NCBI RefSeq assembly: GCF_051014685.1
Contig: NW_027479027.1
Coordinates: 211,837 to 275,836 of the forward strand
DNA from: Ptiloglossa arizonensis
Taxonomy: Eukaryota > Arthropoda > Insecta > Hymenoptera > Colletidae
Direction of reading: 5' to 3'
Length of the DNA stretch: 64,000 bases
The position numbers and the translations under genes were made by a program. Below, in pieces: positions 1-11,110 of the stretch. The notes below the pieces were generated by a model. That model was not told where the DNA came from. It made no database searches and saw nothing but the letters and a program-made list of their open reading frames with translations. How positions within the stretch are numbered: the first letter of the stretch is position 1; each line of letters starts with the position of its first letter.

Positions 1-14
1 TTCAAACTCCCATA

Positions 15-22
15 TCTCGCGA
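15..22 (+). other. TCTCGCGA box, one per monomer (first copy)
   Basis: TCTCGCGA followed by AC occurs at monomer positions 15-24 in most copies. It matches the first eight bases of the vertebrate CGCG promoter element TCTCGCGAGA, known to be bound by BANP. Variants that break it include TCTCGGGA (1431, 3555), TCTCGCTA, TCTCACGA (subfamily D) and TCAAGCGA (about 2846). A binding role here is speculative because the host is unknown. Confidence 0.3.
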
Positions 23-72
23 ACGGATTGACCTAACCCAAAAATTCCTGTTGCATCTAAAAGTAGAAACTC

Positions 73-89
73 GCCCGATTACAACGGTG
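73..89 (-). other. CENP-B-box-like element, one per monomer (first copy)
   Basis: Read on the minus strand, monomer positions 89-73 give CACCGTTGTAATCGGGC. Against the mammalian 17-bp CENP-B box (YTTCGTTGGAARCGGGA) 12 of 17 positions agree. Of the nine core positions (TTCG, A, CGGG), seven agree and the two leading T residues do not. Many monomers keep it; others disrupt it: ATTACAAAGG and ATTACAGAGTT lose the inner CG, CGCACGC loses CCCG, and ATTACAGCGG changes a spacer base. A seven-of-nine core match is expected by chance about once per two monomers, so function is not established. Confidence 0.35.
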
Positions 90-144
90 TGTGTATTTTT
101 TCCCTAGGCCATTCTGGTTAAACGTTAGGAGCAGCAGAATTGCG

Positions 145-155
145 AAAAATTTTTT
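145..155. other. A5T6 near-palindromic tract, one per monomer (first copy)
   Basis: GCGAAAAATTTTTTGC is almost self-complementary: A5T6 flanked by GCG and GC. Together with the A5 run at 40-44 and the T6 run at 96-101 it gives three A/T tracts per monomer, with centres about 50-57 bp apart, near five helical turns. Intrinsic curvature or a preferred nucleosome position is plausible. The tract is also the main site of length change: AAAAACTTTTGCC and AAAAATTTTTGCC make 176-bp monomers. Confidence 0.5.
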
Positions 156-1343
156 GCCTTCTCAACCATTTCTTGGCTTCAAACTCCCATATCTCGCGAA
201 CGGATTGACCTAACCCAAAAATTCCTATTGCATCTGAAAGTAGAAACTCGCCCGATTAAAGCGGTACGTTTATTTTTTCCCTACTCCATTCTGGTTAAGC
301 GTTTGGAGCAGCAGAATTGCGAAAAATTTTTTGCCTTCTCAACCATTTCTTGGCTTCAAACTCCCATATCTCGCGAACGGATTGACCTAACCCAAAAATT
401 CCTGTTGCGTCTGAAAGTAGAAACTCGCCCGATTACAACGGTATGCGTGGTTTTTCCCTAGACCATTCTGGTTAAGCGTTTGGAGCAGCAGAATTGAGAA
501 AAATTTTTTGCCTTCTCAACCATTTCTTGGCTTCAAACTCCCATACCTCGCGAACGGATTGACCTAACCCAAAAATTCCTGTTGCATCTGAAAGTAGAAA
601 CTCGCCCGATTACAACGGAATGTGTATTTTTTCCCTAGGCCATTCTGGTTAAACGTTTGGAGCAGCAGAATTGCGAAAAATTTTTTGCCTTCTCAACCAT
701 TTCTTGGCTTCAAACCACCATATCTCGCGAACGGATTGACCTAACCCAAAAATTCCTGTTGCATCTGAAAGTAGAAACTCGCCCGATTACATCGGTGTGT
801 GTATTTTTTCCCTAGCCCATTCTGGTTAAGCGCTTGGAGCAGCAGAATTGCGAAAAATTTTTTGCCTTCTCAACCATTTCTTGGCTTCAAACTCCCATAT
901 CTCGCGAACGGATTGACCGAACCCAAAAATTCCTATTGCAACTGAAAGTAGAAACTCGCCCGATTACAGCGGTACGTGTATTTTTTCCCTACTCCATTCT
1001 GGTTAAGCGTTTGGAGCAGCAGAATTGCGAAAAATTTGTTGCCTTCTCAACCATTTCTTGGCTTCAAACTCCCATATCTCGCGAACGGATTGACCTAACC
1101 CAAAAATTCCTGTTGCATCTGAAAGTAGAAACTCACCCGATTACACGGGTGTGTGTATTTTTTCCCTAGCACATTCTGGTTAAGCGTTTGGAGCAGCAGA
1201 ATTGCGAAAAATTTTTTGCCTTCTCAACCATTTGTTAGCTTCAAAGTCCCATATCTCACGAACGGATTGACCAAACCCAAAAATTCCTGCTTCGTCTGAA
1301 AGTAGAAACTCGCCCGATTACAACGGTATAAGTATTTTTTCCC

Positions 1344-2665
1344 TAGTCCATTCTGGTTAAGCGTTTGGAGCAGCAGAATTGCGAAAAATTTTTTGCCTTC
1401 TCAACCATTTCTTGGCTTCAAACTCCCATATCTCGGGAACGGATTGACCTAACCCAAAAATTCCTGTTGCGTCTGAAAGTAGAAACTCGCCCGATTACAA
1501 CGGTATGCGTATTTTTTCCCTAGGCCATTCTGGTTAAGCGATTGGAGCAGCAGAAGTGCGAAAAATTTATTGTCTTGTCAACCATTTCTTAGCTTCAAAG
1601 TCCCATATCTCGCGAACGGATTGACCTAACCCAAAAATTCCTATTGCATCTGAAAGTAGAAACTCGCCCGATTACAACGGTATGCGTATTTTTTCCCTAG
1701 GCCATCCTGGTTAAGCGATTGGAGCAGCAGAATTGCGAAAAATTTATTGTCTTGTCAACCATTTCTTAGCTTCAAAGGTCCATATCTCGCTAACGGATTG
1801 ACCTAACCCAAAAATTCCTATTGTAACTGAAAGTAGAAACTCGCCCGATTACAACGGTATGCGTATTTTTTCCCTAGGCCATTCTGGTTAAGCGTTTGGA
1901 GCAGCAGAAGGGCGAAATATTTTTTGCCTTCTCAACCATTTCTTGGCTTCAAACTCCCATATCTCGGGAACGGATTGACCTAACCCAAAAATTCCTGTTG
2001 CGTCTGAAAGTAGAAACTCGCCCGATTACAACGGTATGCGTATTTTTTCCCTAGGCCATTCTGGTTAAGCGATTGGAGCAGCAGAAGTGCGAAAAATTTA
2101 TTGTCTTGTCAACCATTTCTTAGCTTCAAAGTCCCATATCTCGCGTACGGATTGACCTAACCCAAAAATTCCTGTTGCGTCTGAAAGTAGAAACTCGCCC
2201 GATTACAACGGTATGCGTATTTTTTCCCTAGGCCATTCTGGTTAAGCGATTGGAGCAGCAGAAGTGCGAAAAATTTATTGTCTTGTCAACCATTTCTTAG
2301 CTTCAAAGTCACATATCTCGCGAACGGATTGACCCAACCCAAAAATTCCTATTGTAACTGAAAGAAGAAACTCGCCCGATTACAACGGTGTGCGCATTTT
2401 TTCCCTAGGCCATTCTGGTTAAGCGTTTGAAGCAGCAGAATTGCGAAAAATATATTGTCTTGTCAACCATTTCTTAGCTTCAAAGTTCCATATCTCGCTA
2501 ACGGATTGACCAAACCCAAAAATTCCTACTGTAACTGAAAGTAGAAACTCGCCCGATTACAACGGTATGCGTATTTTTTCCCTAGGCCATTCTGGTTAAG
2601 CGTTTGGAGCAGCAGAAGCGCGAAATATTTTTTGCCTTCTCAACCATTTCTTGGCTTCAAACCAC
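1344..2665 (+). repeat. 12-monomer-offset duplication, copy 1
   Basis: This block of about 7.5 monomers recurs 2124 bp (12 x 177) downstream. Shared rare variants fix the pairing: TCTCGGGAACGG at 1431 and 3555, and GTCACATATC with GACCCAACCC at 2308 and 4432. Several monomers carry the linked haplotype TTATTGTCTTGTC plus TTAGCTTCAAAG. A handful of differences are visible, for example GGTCC versus GTTCC near 1780 and 3902. The duplicate ends where the downstream copy switches to CGCGTACGG. Boundaries are approximate because the sequence is repetitive on both sides. Confidence 0.8.
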
Positions 2666-3467
2666 CATATCTCGCGAACGGATTGACCTAACCCAAAAAT
2701 TCCTGTTTCATCTGAAAGTAGAAACTCGCCCGATTACATCGGTGTGTGTATTTTTTCCCTAGCCCATTCTGGTTAAGCGCTTGGAGCAGCAGAATTGCGA
2801 AAAATTTTTTGCCTTCTCAACCATTTCTTGGCTTCAAACTCCCATATCAAGCGAACGGATTGACCTAACCCAAAAATTCCTATTGCATCTGAAAGTAGAA
2901 GCTCGCCCGATTACAACGGTATGTGTATTTTTTCCCTAGGCCATTCTGGTTAAGCGTTTGGAGCAGCAGAATTGCGAAAAATTTTTTGCCTTCTCAACCA
3001 TTTCTTGGCTTCAAACTCCCATATCTCGCGAACGGATTGACCTAACCCAAAAATTCCTATTGCATCTGAAAGTAGAAACTCGCCCGATTACAACGGTATG
3101 TGTATTTTTTCCCTAGGCCATTCTGTTTAAGCGTTTGGAGCAGCAGAATTGCGAAAAATGTTTTGCCTTCTCAACCATTTCTTGGCTTCAAACTCCCATA
3201 TCTCGCGAACGGATTGACCTAACCCAAAAATTCCTGTTGCATCTGAAAGTAGAAACTCGCCCGATTACATCGGTGTGTGTATTTTTTCCCTAGCCCATTC
3301 TGGTTAAGCGCTTGGAGCAGCAGAATTGCGAAAAATTTTTTGCCTTCTCAACCATTTCTTGGCTTCAAACTCCCATATCTCGCGAACGGATTGACCGAAC
3401 CCAAAAATTCCTATTGCAACTGAAAGTAGAAACTCGCCCGATTACAGCGGTACGTGTATTTTTTCCC
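2666..3467 (+). repeat. Irregular monomers between the two 12-mer copies
   Basis: There are about 4.5 monomers of 177 bp. One has TATCAAGCGAAC in place of TATCTCGCGAAC (about 2846), which destroys both the TCTCGCGA box and the TCGCGA palindrome in that copy. Two CGCTTGGAGC monomers (2778 and 3309) lie three monomers apart. Nothing other than satellite is present. Confidence 0.8.
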
Positions 3468-4789
3468 TAGTCCATTCTGGTTAAGCGTTTGGAGCAGCAG
3501 AATTGCGAAAAATTTTTTGCCTTCTCAACCATTTCTTGGCTTCAAACTCCAATATCTCGGGAACGGATTGACCTAACCCAAAAATTCCTGTTGCGTCTGA
3601 AAGTAGAAACTCGCCCGATTACAACGGTATGCGTATTTTTTCCCTAGGCCATTCTGGTTAAGCGATTGGAGCAGCAGAAGTGCGAAAAATTTATTGTCTT
3701 GTCAACCATTTCTTAGCTTCAAAGTCCCATATCTCGCGAACGGATTGACCTAACCCGAAAATTCCTATTGCATCTGAAAGTAGAAACTCGCCCGATTACA
3801 ACGGTATGCGTATTTTTTCCCTAGGCCATCCTGGTTAAGCGATTGGAGCAGCAGAATTGCGAAAAATTTATTGTCTTGTCAACCATTTCTTAGCTTCAAA
3901 GTTCCATATCTCGCTAACGGATTGACCTAACCCAAAAATTCCTATTGTAACTGAAAGTAGAAACTCGCCCGATTACAACGGTATGCGTATTTTTTCCCTA
4001 GGCCATTCTGGTTAAGCGTTTGGAGCAGCAGAAGGGCGAAATATTTTTTGCCTTCTCAACCATTTCTTGGCTTCAAACTCCCATATCTCGGGAACGGATT
4101 GACCTAACCCAAAAATTCCTGTTGCGTCTGAAAGTAGAAACTCGCCCGATTACAACGGTATGCGTATTTTTTCCCTAGGCCATTCTGGTTAAGCGATTGG
4201 AGCAGCAGAAGTGCGAAAAATTTATTGTCTTGTCAACCATTTCTTAGCTTCAAAGTTCCATATCTCGCGTACGGATTGACCTAACCCAAAAATTCCTGTT
4301 GCGTCTGAAAGTAGAAACTCGCCCGATTACAACGGTATGCGTATTTTTTCCCTAGGCCATTCTGGTTAAGCGATTGGAGCAGCAGAAGTGCGAAAAATTT
4401 ATTGTCTTGTCAACCATTTCTTAGCTTCAAAGTCACATATCTCGCGAACGGATTGACCCAACCCAAAAATTCCTATTGTAACTGAAAGAAGAAACTCGCC
4501 CGATTACAACGGTGTGCGTATTTTTTCCCTAGGCCATTCTGGTTAAGCGTTTGTAGCAGCAGAATTGCGAAAAATTTATTGTCTTGTCAACCATTTCTTA
4601 GCTTCAAAGTTCCATATCTCGCTAACGGATTGACCTAACCCAAAAATTCCTACTGTAACTGAAAGTAGAAACTCGCCCGATTACAAAGGTATGCGTATTT
4701 TTTCCCTAGGCCATTCTGGTTAAGCGTTTGGAGCAGCAGAAGGGCGAAATATTTTTTGCCTTCTCAACCATTTCTTGGCTTCAAACCAC
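3468..4789 (+). repeat. 12-monomer-offset duplication, copy 2
   Basis: This is the partner of 1344-2665 at +2124 bp. Its right half is itself the start of a 6-monomer tandem duplication: the GTCACATATC monomer at 4432 recurs at 5494, 1062 bp (6 x 177) on. The local unit appears to have been copied at 12-monomer and then 6-monomer spacing. Confidence 0.8.
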
Positions 4790-5466
4790 CATATCTCGCG
4801 TACGGATTGACCTAACCCAAAAATTCCTGTTGCATCTGAAAGTAGAAACTCGCCCGATTACAAAGGTGTGTGTATTTTTTCCCTAGGCCATTCTGGTTAA
4901 GCGATTGGAGCAGCAGAAGTGCGAAAAATTTATTGTCTTGTCAACCATTTCTTAGCTTCAAAGTCCCATATCTCGCGTACGGATTGACCAAACCCAAAAA
5001 TTCCTGCTGCGTCTGAAAGTAGAAACTCGCCCGATTACAAAGGTGTGTGTATTTTTTCCCTAGCCCATTCTGGTTAAGCGTTTGGAGCAGCAGAAGGGCG
5101 AAATATTTTTTGCCTTCTCAACCATTTCTTGGCTTCAAACCACCATATCTCGCGTACGGATTGACCTAACCCAAAAATTCCTATTGCATCTGAAAGTAGA
5201 AACTCGCCCGATTACAACGGTATGTGTATTTTTTCCCCAGGCCATTCTGGTTAAGCGTTTGGAGCAGCAGAAGTGCGAAAAATTTTTTGCCTTCTCAACC
5301 ATTTCTTGTCTTCAAACCACCATATCTCGTGTACGGATTGACCTAACCCAAAAATTCCTGTTGCGTCTGAAAGTAGAAACTCGCCCGATTACAACGGTAT
5401 GCGTATTTTTTCCCTAGGCCATTCTGGTTAAGCGATTGGAGCAGCAGAATTGCGAAAAATTTATTG
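4405..5466 (+). repeat. 6-monomer tandem duplication (1062 bp), copy 1
   Basis: Six monomers are followed directly by a second copy 1062 bp downstream. Diagnostic variants shared by both include GTCACATATC (4432, 5494), the GAAGGGCGAAATATT monomers, ATTACAAAGGTG and a TTTTTTCCCCAGG tract that replaces the usual CCTAGG. Loss of CCTAGG here removes the in-frame TAG seen in most monomers, so two monomers read through; this is a by-product of the repeat, not a gene. Confidence 0.85.
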
Positions 5467-6427
5467 TCTTGTCAACCATTTCTTAGCTTCAAAGTCACAT
5501 ATCTCGCGAACGGATTGACCCAACCCAAAAATTCCTATTGTAACTGAAAGAAGAAACTCGCCCGATTACAACGGTGTGCGTATTTTTTCCCTAGGCCATT
5601 CTGGTTAAGCGTTTGTAGCAGCAGAATTGCGAAAAATTTATTGTCTTGTCAACCATTTCTTAGCTTCAAAGTTCCATATCTCGCTAACGGATTGACCTAA
5701 CCCAAAAATTCCTACTGTAACTGAAAGTAGAAACTCGCCCGATTACAAAGGTATGCGTATTTTTTCCCTAGGCCATTCTGGTTAAGCGTTTGGAGCAGCA
5801 GAAGGGCGAAATATTTTTTGCCTTCTCAACCATTTCTTGGCTTCAAACCACCATATCTCGCGTACGGATTGACCTAACCCAAAAATTCCTGTTGCATCTG
5901 AAAGTAGAAACTCGCCCGATTACAAAGGTGTGTGTATTTTTTCCCTAGGCCATTCTGGTTAAGCGATTGGAGCAGCAGAAGTGCGAAAAATTTATTGTCT
6001 TGTCAACCATTTCTTAGCTTCAAAGTCCCATATCTCGCGTACGGATTGACCAAACCCAAAAATTCCTGCTGCGTCTGAAAGTAGAAACTCGCCCGATTAC
6101 AAAGGTGTGTGTATTTTTTCCCTAGCCCATTCTGGTTAAGCGTTTGGAGCAGCAGAAGGGCGAAATATTTTTTGCCTTCTCAACCATTTCTTGGCTTCAA
6201 ACCACCATATCTCGCATACGGATTGACCTAACCCAAAAATTCCTATTGCATCTGAAAGTAGAAACTCGCCCGATTACAACGGTATGTGTATTTTTTCCCC
6301 AGGCCATTCTGGTTAAGCGTTTGGAGCAGCAGAAGTGCGAAAAATTTTTTGCCTTCTCAACCATTTCTTGTCTTCAAACCACCATATCTCGTGTACGGAT
6401 TGACCTAACCCAAAAATTCCTGTTGCA
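5467..6427 (+). repeat. 6-monomer tandem duplication, copy 2
   Basis: This copy matches 4405-5365 at +1062 bp. A visible difference is CGCATACGG near 6214 against CGCGTACGG near 5152. The match breaks near 6428, where this copy has CTGTTGCATCTG and the first has CTGTTGCGTCTG. Confidence 0.85.
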
Positions 6428-6849
6428 TCTGAAAGTAGAAACTCGCCCGATTACAAAGGTGTGTGTATTTTTTCCCTAGCCCATTCTGGTTAAGCGTTTG
6501 GAGCAGCAGAATTGCGAAAAATTTGTTGCCTTGTCAACCATTTCTTAGCTTCAAAGTCCCATATCTCGCGAACGGATTGACCAAACCCAAAAATTCCTGC
6601 TGCGTCTGAAAGTAGAAACTCGCCCGATTACAACGGTATATGTATTTTTTCCCTAGTCCATTCTGGTTAAACGTTTGGAGCAGCAGATGTGCGAAAAATG
6701 TTCTGCCTTCTCAACCATTTCTTGGCTTCAAACTCCCATATCTCGCGAACGGATTGACCTAACCTAAAAATTCCTATTGCATCTAAAAGTAGAAACTCGC
6801 CCGATTACAACGGAATGTGTATTTTTTCCCTAGGCCATTCTGGTTAAAC
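6428..6849 (+). repeat. Irregular monomers before the X-Y composite repeat
   Basis: There are about 2.4 monomers of 177 bp. A GCAGATGTGCG / AATGTTCTGCC monomer near 6690 recurs near 13230, so this linker is also partly shared with the spacer upstream of block X3. Confidence 0.75.
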
Positions 6850-8110
6850 GTTTGGAGCAGCAGAATTGCAAAAAATTTTTTGCCTTCTCAACCATTTCTT
6901 GGCTTCAAACCACCATATCTCGCGAACGGATTGACCTAACCCAAAAATTCCTGTTGCATCTGAAAGTAGAAACTCGCCCGATTACAGCGGTACGTGTATT
7001 TTTTCCCTACTCCATTCTGGTTAAGCGTTTGGAGCAGCAGAATTGCGAAAAATTTGTTGCCTTCTCAACCATTTCTTGGCTTCAAACTCCCATATCTCGC
7101 GAACGGATTGACCTAACCCAAAAATTCCTGTTGCATCTGAAAGTAGAAACTCGCCCGATTACAACGGTGTGTGTATTTTTTCCCTAGCACATTCTGGTTA
7201 AGCGTTTGGAGCAGCAGAATTGCGAAAAACTTATTGTCTTTTCAACCATTTCTTAGCTTCAAAGTACCATATCTCGCGAACGGATTGACCAAAACCAAAA
7301 ATTCCTGCTGCGTCTGAAAGTAGAGACTCGCCCGATTACAACGGTATGCGTATTTTTTCCCTAGGCAATCCTGGTTAAGCGATTGGAGCAGCAGAATTGC
7401 GAAAAATTTATTGTCTTGTCAACCATTTCTTAGCTTCAAAGTTCCATATCTCGCTAACGGATTGACCTAACCCAAAAATTCCTATTGTAACTGAAAGTAG
7501 AAACTCGCCCGATTACAACGGTATGCGTATTTTTTCCCTAGGCCATTCTGGTTAAGCGTTTGGAGCAGCAGAAGAGCGAAATATTTTTTGCCTTCTCAAC
7601 CATTTCTTGGCTTCAAACCACCATATCTCGCGTGCGGATTGACCTAACCCAAAAATTCCTATTGCATCTGAAAGTAGAAACTCGCCCGATTACAACGGTA
7701 TGTGTATTTTTTCCCTAGGCCATTCTGGTTAAGCGTTTGGAGCAGCAGTAGTGCGAAAAATTTTTTGCCTTCTCAACCATTTCTTGTCTTCAAACCACCA
7801 TATCTCGCGTACGGATTGACCTAACCCAAAAATTCCTGTTGCATCTGAAAGTAGAAACTCGCCCGATTACAAAGGTGTGTGTATTTTTTCCCTAGCCCAT
7901 TCTGGTTAAGCGTTTGGAGCAGCAGAATTGCGAAAAATTTGTTGCCTTCTCAACCATTTCTTTGCTTCAAAGTCCCATATCTCGCGAACGGATTGACCAA
8001 ACCCAAAAATTCCTGCTGCGGCTGAAAGTAGAAACTCTCCCGATTACAACGGTGTATGTATTTTTTCCCTAGTCCATTCTGGTTAAGCGTTTGGAGCAGC
8101 AGAATCGCGA
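6850..8110 (+). repeat. Composite HOR block X, copy 1
   Basis: This block of about seven monomers recurs at +3009 bp (17 x 177) and again a further 3714 bp on. Shared diagnostic variants are TACTCC near 7010, GACCAAAACC with GTAGAGACTCG near 7290-7330, TAGGCAATCC near 7370, GAAGAGCGAAATATT at 7571, CGCGTGCGG near 7630, and CTGCGGCTG with AAACTCTCCCG near 8015-8040. Confidence 0.85.
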
Positions 8111-8224
8111 AAAATTTTTTGCCTTCTCAACCATTTCTTGGCTTCAAAGTCCCATATCTCGCGAACGGATTGACCTAACCCAAAATTTCCTATTGCATCT
8201 GAAAGTAGAAACTCGCCCGATTAC

Positions 8225-9843
8225 AACGGTGTGTGTATTTTTTTCCTAGGCCATTCTGGTTAAGCGTTTGGAGCAGCAGAGGTGCGAAAAATGTTTTGCC
8301 TTCTCAACCATTTCTTGGCTTCAAATTCCCATATCTCGCGAACGGATTGACCTAACCCAAAAATTCCTATTGCATCTAAAAGTAGAAACTCGCCCGATTA
8401 CAACGGTATGTGTATTTTTTCCCTAGGCCAGTCTGGTTAAACGTTTGGAGCAGCAGAATTGCGAAAAATTTGTTGACTTCTCAACCATTTCTTAGCTTCA
8501 AAGTCCCATATCTCGCGTACGGATTGACCAAACCCAAAAATTCCTGCTGCGTCTGAAAGTAGAAACTCGCCCGATTACAAAGGTGTGTGTATTTTTTCTC
8601 TAGCCCATTCTGGTTAAGCGTTTGGAGCAGCAGAAGGGCGAAATATTTTTTGCCTTCTCAACCATTTCTTGGCTTCAAACCACCATATCTCGCGTACGGA
8701 TTGACCTAACCCAAAAATTCCTATTGCATCTGAAAGTAGAAACTCGCCCGATTACAACGGTATGTGTATTTTTTCCCCAGGCCATTCTGGTTAAGCGTTT
8801 GGAGCAGCAGAAGTGCGAAAAATTTTTTGCCTTCTCAACCATTTCTTGTCTTCAAACCACCATATCTCGCGTACGGATTGACCTAACCCAAAAATTCCTG
8901 TTGCATCTGAAAGTAGAAACTCGCCCGATTACAAAGGTGTGTGTATTTTTTCCCTAGCCCATTCTGGTTAAGCGTTTGGAGCAGCAGAATTGCGAAAAAT
9001 TTGTTGCCTTGTCAACCATTTCTTAGCTTCAAAGTCCCATATCTCGCGAACGGATTGACCAAACCCAAAAATTCCTGCTGCGTCTGAAAGTAGAAACTCG
9101 CCCGATTACAACGGTATATGTATTTTTTCCCTAGTCCATTCTGGTTAAGCGTTTGGGGCAGCAGAACTGCGAAAAATTTCTTGCCTTCTCAACCATTTCT
9201 TGGCTTCAAACTCCCATATCTCGGGAACGGATTGACCTAACCCAAAAATTCCTATTGCATCTGAAAGTAGAAACTCGCCCGATTACAACGGTATGTGTAT
9301 TTTTTCCCTAGGCCATTCTGGTTAAGCGTTTGGAGCAGCAGAATTGCGACAAATTTTTTGCCTTCTCACCCATTTCTCGGCTTCAAACTCCCATATCTCG
9401 CGAACGGATTGACCTAACCCAAAAATTCCTGTTGCATCTGGAAGTAGAAACTCGCCCGATTACAAAGGTGTGTGTATTTTTTCCCTAGCCCATTCTGGTT
9501 AAGCGTTTGGAGCAGCAGAATTGCGAAAAATTTGTTGCCTTCTCAACCATTTCTTAGCTTCAAAGTCCCATATCTCGCGAACGGATTGACCAAACCCAAA
9601 AATTCCTGCTGCGTCTGAAAGTAGAAACTCGCCCGATTACAACGGTATATGTATTTTTTCCCTAGTACATTCTGGATAAGCGTTTGGAGCAGCAGAATTG
9701 CGAAAAATTTTTTGCCTTCTCAACCATTTCTTGGCTTCAAACTCCCATATCTCGCGAACGGATTGACCTAACCCAAAAATTACTGTTGCGTCTGAAAGTA
9801 GAAACTCGCCCGATTACAACAGTATGTGTATTTTTTCCCTAGG
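8225..9843 (+). repeat. Composite HOR block Y, copy 1
   Basis: This block of about nine monomers recurs at +3184 bp. Shared rare variants include GAGGTGCGAAAAATG near 8279, TAGGCCAGTCTGG near 8425, GTTTGGGGCAGCAG at 9151 (12335 in the copy), CACCCATTTCTCGG near 9367, and CATCTGGAAGTAG near 9436. Differences include TTTCTCTAGCC near 8595 against TTTCCCTAGCC. Confidence 0.85.
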
Positions 9844-11110
9844 CCATTCTGGTTAAACGTTTGGAGCAGCAGAATTGCGAAAAGTTTTTTGCCTTCTCAA
9901 CCATTTCTTGGCTTCAAACCACCATATCTCGCGAACGGATTGACCTACCCCAAAAATTCCTGTTGCATCTGAAAGTAGAAACTCGCCCGATTACAGCGGT
10001 ACGTGTATTTTTTCCCTACTCCATTCTGGTTAAGCGTTTGGAGCAGCAGAATTGCGAAAAATTTGTTGCCTTCTCAACCATTTCTTGGCTTCAAACTCCC
10101 ATATCTCGCGAACGGATTGACCTAACCCAAAAATTCCTGTTGCATCTGAAAGTAGAAACTCGCCCGATTACAACGGTGTGTGTGTTTTTTCCCTAGCACA
10201 TTCTGGTTAAGCGTTTGGAGCAGCAGAATTGCGAAAAATTTATTGTCTTTTCAACCATTTCTTAGCTTCAAAGTACCATATCTCGCGAACGGATTGACCA
10301 AAACCAAAGATTCCTGCTGCGTCTGAAAGTAGAGACTCGCCCGATTACAACGGCGTGTGTATTTTTTCCCTAGGCAATCCTGGTTAAGCGATTGGAGCAG
10401 CAGAATTGCGAAAAATTTATTGTCTTGTCAACCATTTCTTAGCTTCAAAGTTCCATATCTCGCTAACGGATTGACCTAACCCAAAAATTCCTATTGTAAC
10501 TGAAAGTAGAAACTCGCCCGATTACAACGGTATGCGTATTTTTTCCCTAGGCCATTCTGGTTAAGCGTTTGGAGCAGCAGAAGAGCGAAATATTTTTTGC
10601 CTTCTCAACCATTTCTTGGCTTCAAACCACCATATCTCGCGTGCGGATTGACCTAACCCAAAAATTCCTATTGCATCTGAAAGTAGAAACTCGCCCGATT
10701 ACAACGGTAAGTGTATTTTTTCCCTAGGCCATTCTGGTTAAGCGTTTGGAGCAGCAGAAGTGCGACAAATTTTTTGCCTTCTCAACCATTTCTTGTCTTC
10801 AAACCACCATATCTCGCGTACGGATTGACCTAACCCAAAAATTCCTGTTGCATCTGAAAGTAGAAACTCGCCCGATTACAAAGGTGTGTGTATTTTTTCC
10901 CTAGCCCATTCTGGTTAAGCGTTTGGAGCAGCAGAATTGCGAAAAATTTGTTGCCTTCTCAACCATTTCTTAGCTTCAAAGTCACATATCTCGCGAACGG
11001 ATTGACCAAACCCAAAAATTCCTGCTGCGGCTGAAAGTAGAAACTCTCCCGATTACAACGGTGTATGTATTTTTTCCCTAGTCCATTCTGGTTAAGCGTT
11101 TGGAGCAGCA
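9844..11110 (+). repeat. Composite HOR block X, copy 2
   Basis: This is the second X block. The GAAGAGCG marker is at 10580, exactly 3009 bp after 7571. It ends at the first 176-bp monomer of the window (10975-11150), where AAAAACTTTTGCC replaces AAAAATTTTTTGCC. Relative to copy 1 it has AAAGTTTTTTGCC near 9892 and CGGCGTGTG near 10351, both shared with copy 3, so copies 2 and 3 are the closer pair. Confidence 0.85.

Larger units (their letters stand above)
1..177 (+). repeat. Reference monomer (defines phase 1-177)
   Basis: Landmarks in monomer coordinates: TTCAAA 1-6; TCTCGCGA 15-22, containing the palindrome TCGCGA 17-22; A5 run 40-44; CENP-B-box-like element 73-89; T6 run 96-101, followed by the palindrome CCTAGG 103-108; GCAGCAG 131-137; A5T6 tract 145-155; CTTGGCTTC at the end. 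Most variation lies between 82 and 128 and around 1-25. The stretch with GAAAGTAGAAACTCGCC (about 58-75) and the GCAGCAG block are nearly invariant across the window. This copy differs from the commonest form by TAAAAG for TGAAAG near 59, GGTGTGTG for GGTATGTG near 87, and AAACGTTAGG for AAGCGTTTGG near 121. Confidence 0.95.
1..1343 (+). repeat. Irregular monomers, left edge of window
   Basis: There are about 7.6 monomers of 177 bp without a clear higher-order period inside this stretch. One monomer carries TACTCC instead of TAGGCC (about 990), and one has the GGTTTTTCCC variant of the pyrimidine tract (about 448). A CGCTTGGAGC variant at 831 recurs at 2778 and 3309, that is 11 and 14 monomers away, showing that this edge shares ancestry with the next 3 kb. 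No gene or non-satellite sequence is present. Confidence 0.85.

Noticed and set aside
4..80. Monomer derived from a shorter ancestral repeat
   Set aside because: AAACTC-type and CTCGC words occur twice in the monomer, about 53-63 bp apart, but the surrounding bases do not align. It is not better than chance by eye.
834..1169. Plus-strand open frames of about 111 codons, also near 5082, 6144, 6852, 8622, 9861, 13575, 37623, 43105, 57243 and 59011
   Set aside because: They are by-products of the satellite. 177 is 59 codons, so the frame persists across monomers, and they start at TTG in TTGGAGCAG, not ATG. They arise where a variant replaces the in-frame TAG of CCTAGG and stop at the next normal monomer. 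The 176-bp monomers break the frame freely. No family is recognisable.
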